The notes under the pieces are model-generated. The model was not told the DNA's origin, did no database searches, and was given only the letters and a program-made list of their open reading frames with translations. Shown piece by piece: positions 1 to 8,900 of a DNA stretch of 16,494 nucleotides (positions are counted from its first letter, which is position 1; the number at the start of each line of letters is the position of its first letter). The position numbers were made by a program, and so were the translations under genes. The DNA is taken from assembly GCA_003648225.1 (NCBI GenBank), contig QMOL01000029.1:1-16494 (forward strand), written 5' to 3'. Origin of the DNA: Chlamydiota bacterium. GTDB lineage: Bacteria; Auribacterota; UBA3054; B51-G9.

Positions 1-398
1 GAAAACCCTTCTTTGAGAATTTTAACTTCTAACAGTGAACCTGCAGCAATAACATGTAATTTGGTGTGATCCTCATAAAAAAATCTCAACATTTTCATTG
101 CGACAACAGATGACTGAATTTCGTCAATAAATAACAATGATTTACCTGGAATTAAAGAGGAATTAAATTTTAATTGGATTAGTTCTATAAATTTTTGAAC
201 TGATATATTCTCATCAAAAAGTTCTAAATCTTCGGGGCGCTCAAGATTCAGATAAATAATATTATCGAAACATTCATTGCCGAATTTTTTAATAGTAAAA
301 GTTTTCCCCACCTGCCTTGCACCGCGAACGACTAGAGGCTTTCTGTCAAGCCGATTTTTCCAATTAATCAAATAGGTTTCTAAATTTCTGTCAAACAT
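1..398 (-). CDS. AAA-family ATPase, DUF4143 type, N-terminal part (cut by left window edge)
   Basis: This partial gene gives about 132 residues from its ATG at 396-398. The visible part is a P-loop NTPase domain of the AAA_14/DUF4143 group: an N-terminal arm (MFDRNLETYLINWKN), a Walker A motif GARQVGKT at about residues 25-32, and a Walker B motif LLFIDEIQ at about residues 88-95. A sensor-like AAGSLLE follows near residue 122, a pattern typical of this family. The C-terminal DUF4143 part should lie beyond the left edge. The cellular role of the family is poorly defined; these ATPases are cytoplasmic, often stand alone, and are common in accessory regions. The start is supported by a TTGACT/TATAAT promoter with 17-bp spacing that ends 6 nt before the ATG. 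It is separated from the glycan operon by 246 bp and is probably regulated independently. The fold is certain, the function is not. Confidence 0.9.
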   Translation of the reverse strand, partial: MFDRNLETYLINWKNRLDRKPLVVRGARQVGKTFTIKKFGNECFDNIIYLNLERPEDLELFDENISVQKFIELIQLKFNSSLIPGKSLLFIDEIQSSVVAMKMLRFFYEDHTKLHVIAAGSLLEVKILKEGF

Positions 399-404
399 AC
401 TATT

Positions 405-433
405 ATTATAGCTTAAAACTGATTAAAAGTCAA
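405..433 (-). promoter_or_regulatory. Sigma70-type promoter of the AAA ATPase gene, probably leaderless
   Basis: On the minus strand TTGACT (428-433) and TATAAT (405-410) are separated by exactly 17 bp. The -10 box ends 6 nt before the ATG at 398, so a normal start of transcription would fall on or next to the start codon. No Shine-Dalgarno sequence can fit. Confidence 0.7.
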
Positions 434-435
434 TT

Positions 436-500
436 AATGTTGTATTTTATAGGTTGTTTACAACATTTTTAGTATTATTTTATAGGTTGTTCGCGACATT
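436..500. promoter_or_regulatory. Operator-like dyad and 25-bp direct repeat upstream of the AAA ATPase promoter
   Basis: A perfect 9-bp inverted repeat, AATGTTGTA (436-444) and TACAACATT (459-467), flanks a 14-bp spacer directly upstream of the -35 box. In addition, a 25-bp stretch at 443-467 recurs at 476-500, offset by 33 bp. The first 16 bases and the last four (CATT) are identical, and the differences are confined to the short segment between them (TTACAACATT against TCGCGACATT). The position suggests binding sites for a regulator or tandem regulatory elements. The binding protein is unknown. Confidence 0.55.
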
Positions 501-644
501 ATTTGTCGATTGTGCTTTATGGACTAAATCAAAACCACCCCGCCCTAAAGGGCCCCCTCCTAAGACAGGAAGGGAGTCAAAGGCCAACCCCAGCATACGC
601 GGGGCGCTTACGCGAGTTCAAAGCACAAAGACAAAAGTACAAAT
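501..644. other. Intergenic region with GC-rich, hairpin-forming core
   Basis: No gene is supported here. The stretch from about 537 to 616 is much richer in GC than its surroundings and contains several short dyads: GCCCTAAAGGGC at 542-553, a CCCTCCT/AGGAAGGG pair at about 555-574, and a CCCC/GGGG pair at about 588-604. It lies just after the stop codon of the transporter fusion gene, so it could be a 3' structure, a processed RNA or an intergenic repeat. No clear U-run follows a stem, so I do not call it an intrinsic terminator. Confidence 0.4.
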
Positions 645-3128
645 TTACATTTCTTCCGTTGGTTTTATAACTTTTAGGTTTATAATAGTGATTAATAAAA
701 TTATAAGAAATAAAACTAATCCTATCGCGGCGCCATAACCGAAATGCGAATACGTAAACGCAACATAATACATTCTTAACGCCGGTAAATAAGTCGCTGT
801 GCCGGGACCGCCGCGGGTCATAAGCAGGACTGTTTGGAAATCCTGCACACTGCCTATAAAAGTGAGAATTGTGAGCATACGGATTTGCCCTCTTACGAGC
901 GGGATATCGATATGCCAAATTCTTTTAAGAACGTTTGTTGATTCCATACTGAACGATTCATTAATATCTCTTGGGATATTCATAAGTCCGGCCATATAAA
1001 TCAATAGACCGAATGCGCCGATCCAGGGGAATCCCATAAAGATAATTGAACCGAGAGCGAGATTAGGATCTCCAAGCCAATTGGATGCAAGGTTGTCCAA
1101 ACCGATTGATTGTAGTGCCTGATTAAGCATTCCGACATTGGGGTCATAAATAAATCTCCAAATAAGAATTCCTACGAGACCAGGAACAACCATAGGCAAA
1201 AGGAACGCGGTTCTAAAAAATCTTTGCAGTTTATTGCTTACAAGCGCGAGTATAAGTTCAGCGGCAACGAAAGGAACGACAAGAGCTTTAAACAAACCCG
1301 CGCAGAGCAGGATAATCATATTCCAAATGCCGATAAAGAAAGCTCTATCGTGTAGAAGTTGTTTAAAATTATCTAAGCCGTTAAAAGAAGCTGCCTGTCC
1401 TTCTTCCCATTTAGTGAAGGCGTGATAAAGGCCTGACAGCGCGGGAAAATAATTAAAAGTTGCGAGGATAAAGACAGAAGGAAAGAGAAGAATAAAAGCG
1501 ATTTTAGTAATATTCTTTTTGGGGCCTTTTGCTTTTTTGATATTAAAAATCGCGAAAGAAACAAAAATAATTAAAATAACAGCAAGCATAAGGGAACCGT
1601 TTTCAAAAGGATTCCAATTATTTTTTTCTTTAATGATGAGCGGAAGTTTGTCTTTAGTGGCCGGATCAAGGTCATTCCCGTCTCGTTTGGCCAATCTTTT
1701 AGCCGCTTTTTTCATTAGAGAATTAAATGCCTTGCAAAAATCGTCGAAGTTCATTCGTCCACCCATAAATTCCTGCACTATAACGACCCATTCATTCACA
1801 CTTTCCTGCTCATCGAGCAGGCCTCTGAAGTTAAATTTTTCGAAACCTCTATTCATAAAAACGGAATATTTATCGGCGAGATTTTTCGGCAGTTTAACAT
1901 TTTTAATCAGCAGCGGGCCGACAAGCGGTTGTTTATCTTCAATAGTAGATTTAACCATAATGCGCCCGGATTCAGGCGTGGTAATAAACTGGAAGAAGTC
2001 AACAACATTAGTTTCGTGCCACGGGTCATTTTTTTTCAAAATTGCGAGAGTCATTCCGCCGCCGCCAACGCCTCGAAATGGTCCACAGCAGAGTGGATCA
2101 TTTGTAATAGTCGGGAACCAGAAGTTTCCGAAATTAAATCTGTCTTCCGGTGCCATTCTTTCGAAATCGTAAAGAATACCGCTAACAAAAGAGCTGCCGA
2201 GAATGCACATAGCGGCACGCTGCTGATAGAAAAGCTGAATAGCGCTACCTGAACTTATGCCCATAAAACCGGGTTGAAAATATTGAGATAATTCTTTAAG
2301 TCTAATATAAACCTGGCGAAACTTAGGTGATGAGAAATCAAAAGTACCATCAAGAATAGCGTTCAGCATTCTTTCCTTATTATATGCGATAAGAAGATCT
2401 GCATAAACATTTGTGGGATTATATTTATAATTTGCATTCCGTTCCGGTTCATAATCCCAATCGCCGGGCCGGCTAACAATTTCCGGAAGTAAATCTCTTA
2501 AATATGCATCATTAAGTAACCGCACAAGCCAACCCATATCTCCTGACCAGAACGAGCTTGCGTCTCCGCCGATAGTGATAGGTATTAAACCGGCGTCCCG
2601 GATTTTTCTGCAAACTTTTAGCCATTCGTCCCAAGTTTCCGGAACTTTAAGATTTAATTTTTTAAAAATATCTTTATTATAAAAAACGGCGATTTCAACA
2701 TAATCGTAAGGCAGTTGATAATATTTACCTGCCAGACGGTAGCGTTCGAGCATAGTAGTAATCAAGCCATCTTTCCATGGTTTTCCGGTATAAGGATTAA
2801 TCGCGTCAAGATAGCCGTTCAGAGCGACTAATTTCCCCTGTTCATCATATCCTCTTGTAAAATTAGCGTTATAAATATCAGGGATCATATCCCCGCCGGC
2901 AACCATTCTTGTGCGAATCCATGTTTCGAATTCCTGAGATATGATTGATAATTCGATTTTGATATTTGGATGAAGTTTCTCATACCGAGCGGCAAGTTTT
3001 TCCAGACCCACGCGATAGTTCGCGTTAACAGTAGCGAATTGAATAACGTCTTTTTTCTCGTTATCAGCGAAAAGAAAAGAAGTAGCGAATAAGATAGTGA
3101 TGAGAATAAATTTAGGAATGGTATTCAT
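645..3128 (-). CDS. Fused sugar-binding protein and MalF-type ABC transporter permease
   Basis: The 827-residue protein joins two parts of a carbohydrate ABC importer that are normally separate. Residues 1-21 are a signal peptide ending FLFA. Residues about 27-470 resemble a family 1 extracellular solute-binding protein (sugar type: FATVNANYRVGLEKLAARYEK start, ETWDEWLKVCRKIRDAG, a GGGGMTLAIL segment near 355-363). A membrane helix at about 512-530 and a basic stretch (KKAKGPKKN) lead into a MalF-like permease (about 540-820) with several helices and the family-typical RGGPGTATY near 772-780. The cytoplasmic coupling loop (about 711-746, IPRDINESFSMEST) keeps the framework, but the usual EAA and DGA residues are replaced. 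No MalG-type permease or ABC ATPase gene is visible, so partners must be encoded elsewhere. It is the last gene of the glycan block, 100 bp after the large GH20 gene, and probably has its own promoter. Confidence 0.88.
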   Translation of the reverse strand: MNTIPKFILITILFATSFLFADNEKKDVIQFATVNANYRVGLEKLAARYEKLHPNIKIELSIISQEFETWIRTRMVAGGDMIPDIYNANFTRGYDEQGKLVALNGYLDAINPYTGKPWKDGLITTMLERYRLAGKYYQLPYDYVEIAVFYNKDIFKKLNLKVPETWDEWLKVCRKIRDAGLIPITIGGDASSFWSGDMGWLVRLLNDAYLRDLLPEIVSRPGDWDYEPERNANYKYNPTNVYADLLIAYNKERMLNAILDGTFDFSSPKFRQVYIRLKELSQYFQPGFMGISSGSAIQLFYQQRAAMCILGSSFVSGILYDFERMAPEDRFNFGNFWFPTITNDPLCCGPFRGVGGGGMTLAILKKNDPWHETNVVDFFQFITTPESGRIMVKSTIEDKQPLVGPLLIKNVKLPKNLADKYSVFMNRGFEKFNFRGLLDEQESVNEWVVIVQEFMGGRMNFDDFCKAFNSLMKKAAKRLAKRDGNDLDPATKDKLPLIIKEKNNWNPFENGSLMLAVILIIFVSFAIFNIKKAKGPKKNITKIAFILLFPSVFILATFNYFPALSGLYHAFTKWEEGQAASFNGLDNFKQLLHDRAFFIGIWNMIILLCAGLFKALVVPFVAAELILALVSNKLQRFFRTAFLLPMVVPGLVGILIWRFIYDPNVGMLNQALQSIGLDNLASNWLGDPNLALGSIIFMGFPWIGAFGLLIYMAGLMNIPRDINESFSMESTNVLKRIWHIDIPLVRGQIRMLTILTFIGSVQDFQTVLLMTRGGPGTATYLPALRMYYVAFTYSHFGYGAAIGLVLFLIILLITIINLKVIKPTEEM

Positions 3129-3135
3129 GTATATT

Positions 3136-3165
3136 ATTATAGCAAAAGATGTTTTAAAAAACTAA
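3136..3165 (-). promoter_or_regulatory. Putative leaderless promoter of the SBP-permease gene
   Basis: On the minus strand an extended -10 element TGCTATAAT (TATAAT at 3136-3141) ends 7 nt before the ATG at 3128. The 12 bases GCTATAATAATA are identical to those before the AAA ATPase gene. The best -35 candidate, TTAGTT (3160-3165, 18-bp spacer), is weak. Confidence 0.5.
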
Positions 3166-3228
3166 TGGATATGATGAACAGAATAAGCAGAATGGACATG
3201 ATGGACGAAATGGACATATTGGACATAT
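3166..3228. repeat. 9-bp tandem repeat, seven degenerate units
   Basis: Seven consecutive 9-bp units (plus strand TGGATATGA, TGAACAGAA, TAAGCAGAA, TGGACATGA, TGGACGAAA, TGGACATAT, TGGACATAT) fill the gap between the stop codon of the large GH20 gene (3229-3231) and the promoter region of the transporter gene. The coding-strand consensus is close to TTCTGTCCA. The same unit occurs in the signal-peptide coding part of the other GH20 gene at 14709-14735. Confidence 0.85.
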
Positions 3229-5859
3229 TTACCGGTTGTCATTTTTTTGATCAGGCGCGGAATAGGCGTTGAGTAAATTTTCAAGATTTTTGACACTATC
3301 GTTCAGGCCGCCTTTTCTATTTCTTTTCATCCATATTTTTTTATATTGTTTAATTATTTTTTGTAATTCCGCGGCGAGTTGCTGGCGATATTTCTCAGGT
3401 ATATCTTTCACGGTTTTTGATTTAGTTTTCAAGCGGACGACTGCTAATTTGTATCCGTGATTTGCAAGCGCGGCGCCAATTTTTATTTCCGCTTTAATCA
3501 GTTCCGCATCATCGCATTGCATATCCGAGTTTGAGAGTTGCTCTGTTAAGGCATTAATTTTCCTGATAGTTTTTTCAAGGGATTTTACCGAGTTCGAATT
3601 TATCCATTGTTCATCTATGATAGAAAAATTCGGATTGTACAAAACTTTCGATACAACCGGTAAAAATCCGACTTGTTTTCCGGGCAGAAGATAAGAATCG
3701 CCGAGTTCACAGATAATTTTTCCGACAATGTTAGACGAATCCATAAAAAGATTTTTGTCAAGCGCAAGCGAAATATCTATATTTTTATTACCTTTGTAAT
3801 TCCAGCTTGCTGCCGCGGCATAAGCGAGACCGGGATATTCAAAAGGTAATTGCTGCCAATTCCCCTGATCGCCCCAGATAGTCATAAGCAAACCTTCCGC
3901 GCCGAATTTTCTGCCGTTTTCTACTGCATCACGGACATTTTGAATCATATTGGATGTTCTGCCAAAATGGGAATTAAAGGTACAAGTGGATGGGCAAACA
4001 TAGAATCTACAGCCGGCTTCACCGAATTTACTGATTTTTGATTCTCCGAGCTGACCGGCGATATATCCCCAAACAAGAGCGATAGAGTTAGAGGGAAGTT
4101 TTTTAAAATAATCAGGATGGCCGTAGAGCATATCCGCCCAGAACATCATAGTTTTATTATGTTTTTGAGTGAGGTCATATATTTTCATAAGAAAATTATA
4201 ATAGACCTGTTCTTTTCCAAGTTCAGCAACCGCGTTGCTGCTGCCACCGGTTCCCAACTGCCAAGTTTCATCACATCCCACATTAAATAATTTTGAAGAA
4301 AAGTTAGGAAGAAGTTCATCATAAAGTTCTTCAATAAACTTTATTGAACGCGGATTTACAGGATTTAAAGCCGAAGGATATGAAGGAACTTCAGCCATGT
4401 CATTGTATTCTTTATAACCCAACCAGCGTTCAAGATGCCCGAAAGAGTTTTGATTTGGAACAAGGTCGATAAATCTTCTTTTGCAATAAGAGTTGAGCTC
4501 CTGAATCTGCTTCGCGGTCATTGGAGAATAATCTTTCCAAACGGTTTTATGATTTTTATAAGCGAAAGTGTGTTCAGTATAAAGTTGGAACTGATTAATT
4601 TTCCATTCAGCGAGTGTATTGATGAATTTTTTCAATGATTCCATTTTGGGAACTTTATCGCGGCTGATGTCGAGCATAACTCCCCTATTCAGAAAATCCG
4701 GATAATCGTAAATCACAAGACATGGAATTTTTTTCTTATTAGCGCATTGGCGAACGATCTGCTGCAAAGTCATTTTAGCGTAAAAAACTCCTTGTTTATC
4801 ATGAGCCGTAATTTTAATTTTATCAGTTAAGATATGTAAAATATAGCCTTGATTTTCGAGGGATTTACTATCATCAATTTTAACGGTTAAACTTTTTTTA
4901 ATTTCAGATGTTTTTTTAAAATGGAAAAAAGTATCTGAATAAACTATTTGCTTCGGTATTGGAAGTAAAGCCAAATCGCGAAGTTTTAGTTTGTCGCGAA
5001 AATCAAGCGCGGCTAATGTTGCGCCCGTACCTGTATTAGCATATTTGCCGTTAATTTTTTCCGGAGTATTATGAACTTTTCTTTTTCTACAATCGTAAGT
5101 TGCCGGCACAATAATAAGATTATCACTCATAATATATATTTTTTCTAATTTTGAATTAAGGTTACGAAGAAGTTTTTTAAATACTGTAATAAAATTATTA
5201 TTCTCAGCGGGATTTTTATCTCCCGGTGGAATTAGCAGAAAAATCTTCTTATGGTTGTCAACAGCCCATTTTATTGTTTGAATAACATTTTCAAGCCTTG
5301 TTTGATTCGGGAAATGAGGGGATATTTCGTTGCAAGTTGCGGGATTAAATTCGTAACTTAGACCATCGAGTAATTTTAGTTCTTCACTGAACATTTTCGG
5401 GCGAAACGCCCTGCAATTAGTAATTAGTTTGTATTTTGGGTAAATTTTACGAAAGTGTTTGATTTCTTCGGATGAAAGTGTGCTTCCGTAGTTTCTTTCG
5501 TTATAAACCATACACCATACATTTGAAAATCCCACACGTTCGGGAGCATCGATAACGGGATTGATTTTTACTTTTTGTGGATCTACAAACGCAGGACTCC
5601 AATGAAATTCCGCAATTGCGAAATCTTTTGTTTTAATGTTATCAAGTACTTTATCCCGGTCAGATTTTTTTGTAAGAGTTCGCGTCCATGCATCAAATAC
5701 CCAAACTCCGTCCACGCGGTTAGCGACGTTTCCCCATCCGTTTGATTTCAACAGTTCTTTAGCGGTAAAATCGTGTCCGACGTGCAGGAATACTTTATAT
5801 GCGTGAGCTACAAAAGAGAATAAGAGAAAGATAATAACAAGTTTCAAGTGTTTTTTCAT
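3229..5859 (-). CDS. Large secreted GH20 family glycoside hydrolase (beta-N-acetylhexosaminidase type)
   Basis: The 876-residue protein starts with a signal peptide (residues 1-20, ending AHA). Residues about 21-290 form a domain I do not recognise. A GH20b-like alpha/beta domain (about 297-388, LLPIPKQIVYSD start) and the GH20 barrel (about 390-690) follow. The barrel begins NRGVMLDISRDKVP and carries the catalytic Asp-Glu pair D530-E531 in FNVGCDETW; the family uses substrate-assisted catalysis through the acetamido group. WADMLYG (574-580) and TIWGDQG (660-666) resemble substrate-pocket segments. A helical C-terminal region ends with WMKRNRKGGLNDS (843-855). Family members remove terminal GlcNAc or GalNAc from glycans. 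At 876 residues it is well above the usual 500-650 because of the extra N- and C-terminal regions. The gap to the upstream gene is 61 bp. No Shine-Dalgarno sequence is present; TCTAAT lies 7 nt before the ATG. Exact substrate unknown. Confidence 0.88.
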   Translation of the reverse strand: MKKHLKLVIIFLLFSFVAHAYKVFLHVGHDFTAKELLKSNGWGNVANRVDGVWVFDAWTRTLTKKSDRDKVLDNIKTKDFAIAEFHWSPAFVDPQKVKINPVIDAPERVGFSNVWCMVYNERNYGSTLSSEEIKHFRKIYPKYKLITNCRAFRPKMFSEELKLLDGLSYEFNPATCNEISPHFPNQTRLENVIQTIKWAVDNHKKIFLLIPPGDKNPAENNNFITVFKKLLRNLNSKLEKIYIMSDNLIIVPATYDCRKRKVHNTPEKINGKYANTGTGATLAALDFRDKLKLRDLALLPIPKQIVYSDTFFHFKKTSEIKKSLTVKIDDSKSLENQGYILHILTDKIKITAHDKQGVFYAKMTLQQIVRQCANKKKIPCLVIYDYPDFLNRGVMLDISRDKVPKMESLKKFINTLAEWKINQFQLYTEHTFAYKNHKTVWKDYSPMTAKQIQELNSYCKRRFIDLVPNQNSFGHLERWLGYKEYNDMAEVPSYPSALNPVNPRSIKFIEELYDELLPNFSSKLFNVGCDETWQLGTGGSSNAVAELGKEQVYYNFLMKIYDLTQKHNKTMMFWADMLYGHPDYFKKLPSNSIALVWGYIAGQLGESKISKFGEAGCRFYVCPSTCTFNSHFGRTSNMIQNVRDAVENGRKFGAEGLLMTIWGDQGNWQQLPFEYPGLAYAAAASWNYKGNKNIDISLALDKNLFMDSSNIVGKIICELGDSYLLPGKQVGFLPVVSKVLYNPNFSIIDEQWINSNSVKSLEKTIRKINALTEQLSNSDMQCDDAELIKAEIKIGAALANHGYKLAVVRLKTKSKTVKDIPEKYRQQLAAELQKIIKQYKKIWMKRNRKGGLNDSVKNLENLLNAYSAPDQKNDNR

Positions 5860-5920
5860 GTTTGAGATTAGAATAAATTAAAATGGTACTTTTTCCTTCT
5901 ATCAATAATCCATAATTTTA

Positions 5921-8900
5921 TCACGCACTTCGATATATTTTCAAAATGCAATGTGTGACCAACAATCCAACAAACCATATTCCCACCCCTTCAGGCACAA
6001 CATTTTCAGCAATATGGACAGTAATATCCTGACGGTAAGCTTTTGAGCCTGAAGTTAAAAGCACGGTAATAGTGCAATTAGAAGCAAATGTGGAACTAAA
6101 CTTTGCGATATCTTCTATGGTAATGATTCCATCCGAAGAACCAATATCAAATCTTCCGTCAGCATCATCTGTTAAAGTAAAAATTGCCGGGTCGGTCGGT
6201 AAATCAACATAGGGCGTAAGAGAGCCTACAGCGGAACCATTCACATTTCCGTTTGTAACAATAAGTTCGGGAAAAAACGTATTTTTGTAGTTTACGATGC
6301 TGTTAATATCCCACGTTTCCATATTGTCACGAATGCTTGATTGAGTTGACGAGACAGATTGAACACGGTATTCAGTAAATTCACCTTTGTAGAATCCAAT
6401 TCCCGATATACCGCCAAAAGATTCTGCGGAAGGGTGAACCGTTTTCGTGCTTGTCAATCCTGTTTTCATTTTTATTCCGTTTACATAAAGAATCGGAGTT
6501 TTATTAGAATAAATAATGGAAATCTGCATCCAATCAGTTAACGGAGTATCGGATTTCCAAGCAAGAACAGCCGGCATATAACTATCGCCATGCTCATAAA
6601 CAACTATGCCGTTTGTGCCGACTGAGATTCCCGCGCCGGCATTAACATTTCCATTTCCCCATGCGCTGCCGTGCTGTGGAACGACAGCGAAACCTGTTTT
6701 GTTATCTAATCCCGCGATACCGTTTGTAGATTCATCAGGAATACCAATTAACTTTTCCGGTTTTGCGTAAAAAGAGACAGTAAAATTATTTTCAATGCCG
6801 GTAATTGTTTGACCGATATTTGTAGAAGAATTTCCGTCAAAATGCATACAATTCAAATCAACAACAAAATGAGGCTGCATGTTAATATTAGAAATATTAA
6901 TTACAAATTTCCTGTTAGCAATAGTTAAATTATTATCGGCAGCACAGACAGTAACAGTATACGATGATGCAGCTTCATAATTAAGCAAATCACCTTTCAA
7001 GACACTAACTTCACCGCTATTCGGATCAATAACAAATCGATTTTCGAAACTGTCGGATAAATAAGTGCGGCGGCTATTATCATCGTTTCCACCTGTAACA
7101 ACAACGTCAAAGACTTTAGTTCCGAGAGGGCTTTGCCTGCCGCCCTCTGCAATGGCGCTATCTTGAAGCCATTTCCCATAAAATCCGGAAGTGATATTTT
7201 CTTCCGCGAATGTACCCGGCAGAGTTTCAATTTCCGTTTCGGCAAGCGGGCGTGTCCACACGCGATAATTCCATAAATTTCCTCCGTAGCCGCAATTTCC
7301 CCACACATCACCTCCAAAATAATCAATAGTAACATAAGAATTATCCATTGGGCTTTGCAATCCTTTACGAGTAAATTGTCCGTTAATATAAAGATAAGGC
7401 GTTTGATTTGAATAAACAACAGTAATATGTGTCCAATCAAAAATATCGCCTGACCAAGTAAGCAGCGGCGGTGCGTATCCTCCACCATGTTCATAAACAC
7501 TAATACCATTCATTCCAACAGCGAAGCCGACTCCCGCGCTATTAGCTGGATAATGAGTATCACCGCCGTGTATTGGTCTCACGGCAAAGCTTTTTATAAT
7601 TGGTCCTATCGCGCCATTAGTTTGTTCTGTAAATAATTTTGTATCGGTATAAGGTTTTGCCCAAAAATCAACTGTAAAATTATTTTTTATAAGTGGTCGT
7701 AAACCGGTTGTAATCACATCGGTTCTGTTACTGTTAAAAAACAATCCTTTCGACAAAAGTTGTGGATTGAAGAAGTCAGGATGACTCAAAAAAGAAGAGA
7801 TGAGATATTTTGTATCACCACCAACCCATTCCGCCCAGAGCGAACCGGCATCATCATTATATTCACAAGTAGCAGCGGCAGTAACGAGCGATGGCTTACC
7901 GTAATATGAATAATTAAGCGGTTCTTTATTTAAACCGGTAAGCAAAGCCACACCTTCGCCAAACGCCCATAGCGGATGGACTTGAATAATACGGCTACGA
8001 AGGTAATTCCAATTTTTATCATAATAAGCGAATCGCACTTTTGTGTAAGGGTCATTTATAATATCAGGATCATCACTAATATCAGTAATAACAATAAATT
8101 CTTCTGATTTTTTATCATAAGCGAGGTCAAGACTGTAACCGGCAGTATTTTGAACATTAGAATTTATCATCTCATGCTTATTTGTAGGAAAAGCGGGGTC
8201 ACTGCACCGAATAACTCGAAAGAAAGTTTTTTGACCGGATCTGAATTGATCTACGTCCGTATAAATCATATAAAAATAGCCGTCATTAGCTCGTACAACC
8301 GCAGATTGACCAATACCGTAATTGTTCGGGTTAGATGTGTAATCAGCGGCAGGAGCGAGAATATGGACACCGTTATGAAGCCGAGTCCAACTTCTTCCGC
8401 GGTCATAAGAAACAGCCATTCCTATACGTGTTGCCTCATACAAATCGCTATTATCCGTGTTCCCGCTGTAGCTGAGATAAAAAGTACCGCTAACACAAAA
8501 AACGTTTGGATCACAGGCATGAATATCATCAAATTTTGAAGGGGCATGGCTCGGTTGGAGAACACTTTTAGTGGGACAGTCAAGAAGTCCTTCTAAAGTT
8601 GGTGATTCTTTATAAAGGATATTATCGCCACCGCCTGCTCCCCCGCTCCATATTTTGTAAAGGCCTTCGACATCATCATAAATAAATGACGGGCAATAAT
8701 TATATGTTCTTTCTTCATCGGGCATAATATTATGGAAAGCCCTCATTTCGCTAAACGCATTTTTAACATCGGAAACATAAAGCACATCTTCCGGAATTTC
8801 CTGTTTTGAGATACCCGGTCCCGACCATTTTGCTTCAAAAGCTTTGCCGCCTGTATTATTAAAATATCCCACTTCAATTTTATGCATTCCTTTTGTTAGG

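Noticed and set aside
537..616. Rho-independent terminator after the transporter gene
   Set aside because: Strong stems exist, but none is followed on the minus strand by a convincing T-run.
454..738. A 94-codon plus-strand open frame spanning the intergenic region
   Set aside because: It runs through hairpin DNA and into the antisense of the transporter gene, without a domain or ribosome signal. Its proline-rich part simply reflects the GC-rich block.
1519..2172. A 217-codon plus-strand open frame
   Set aside because: It is antisense to the well-supported SBP-permease gene and its product has low-complexity, family-free sequence.
3166..3228. CRISPR-like array
   Set aside because: The units are contiguous 9-mers without spacers, so this is a simple tandem repeat.
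6997..7509. A 170-codon minus-strand open frame within the surface-protein gene
   Set aside because: It is an alternative frame of the LamG/cadherin region, has no recognisable domain or start signal, and the main frame is clearly coding.
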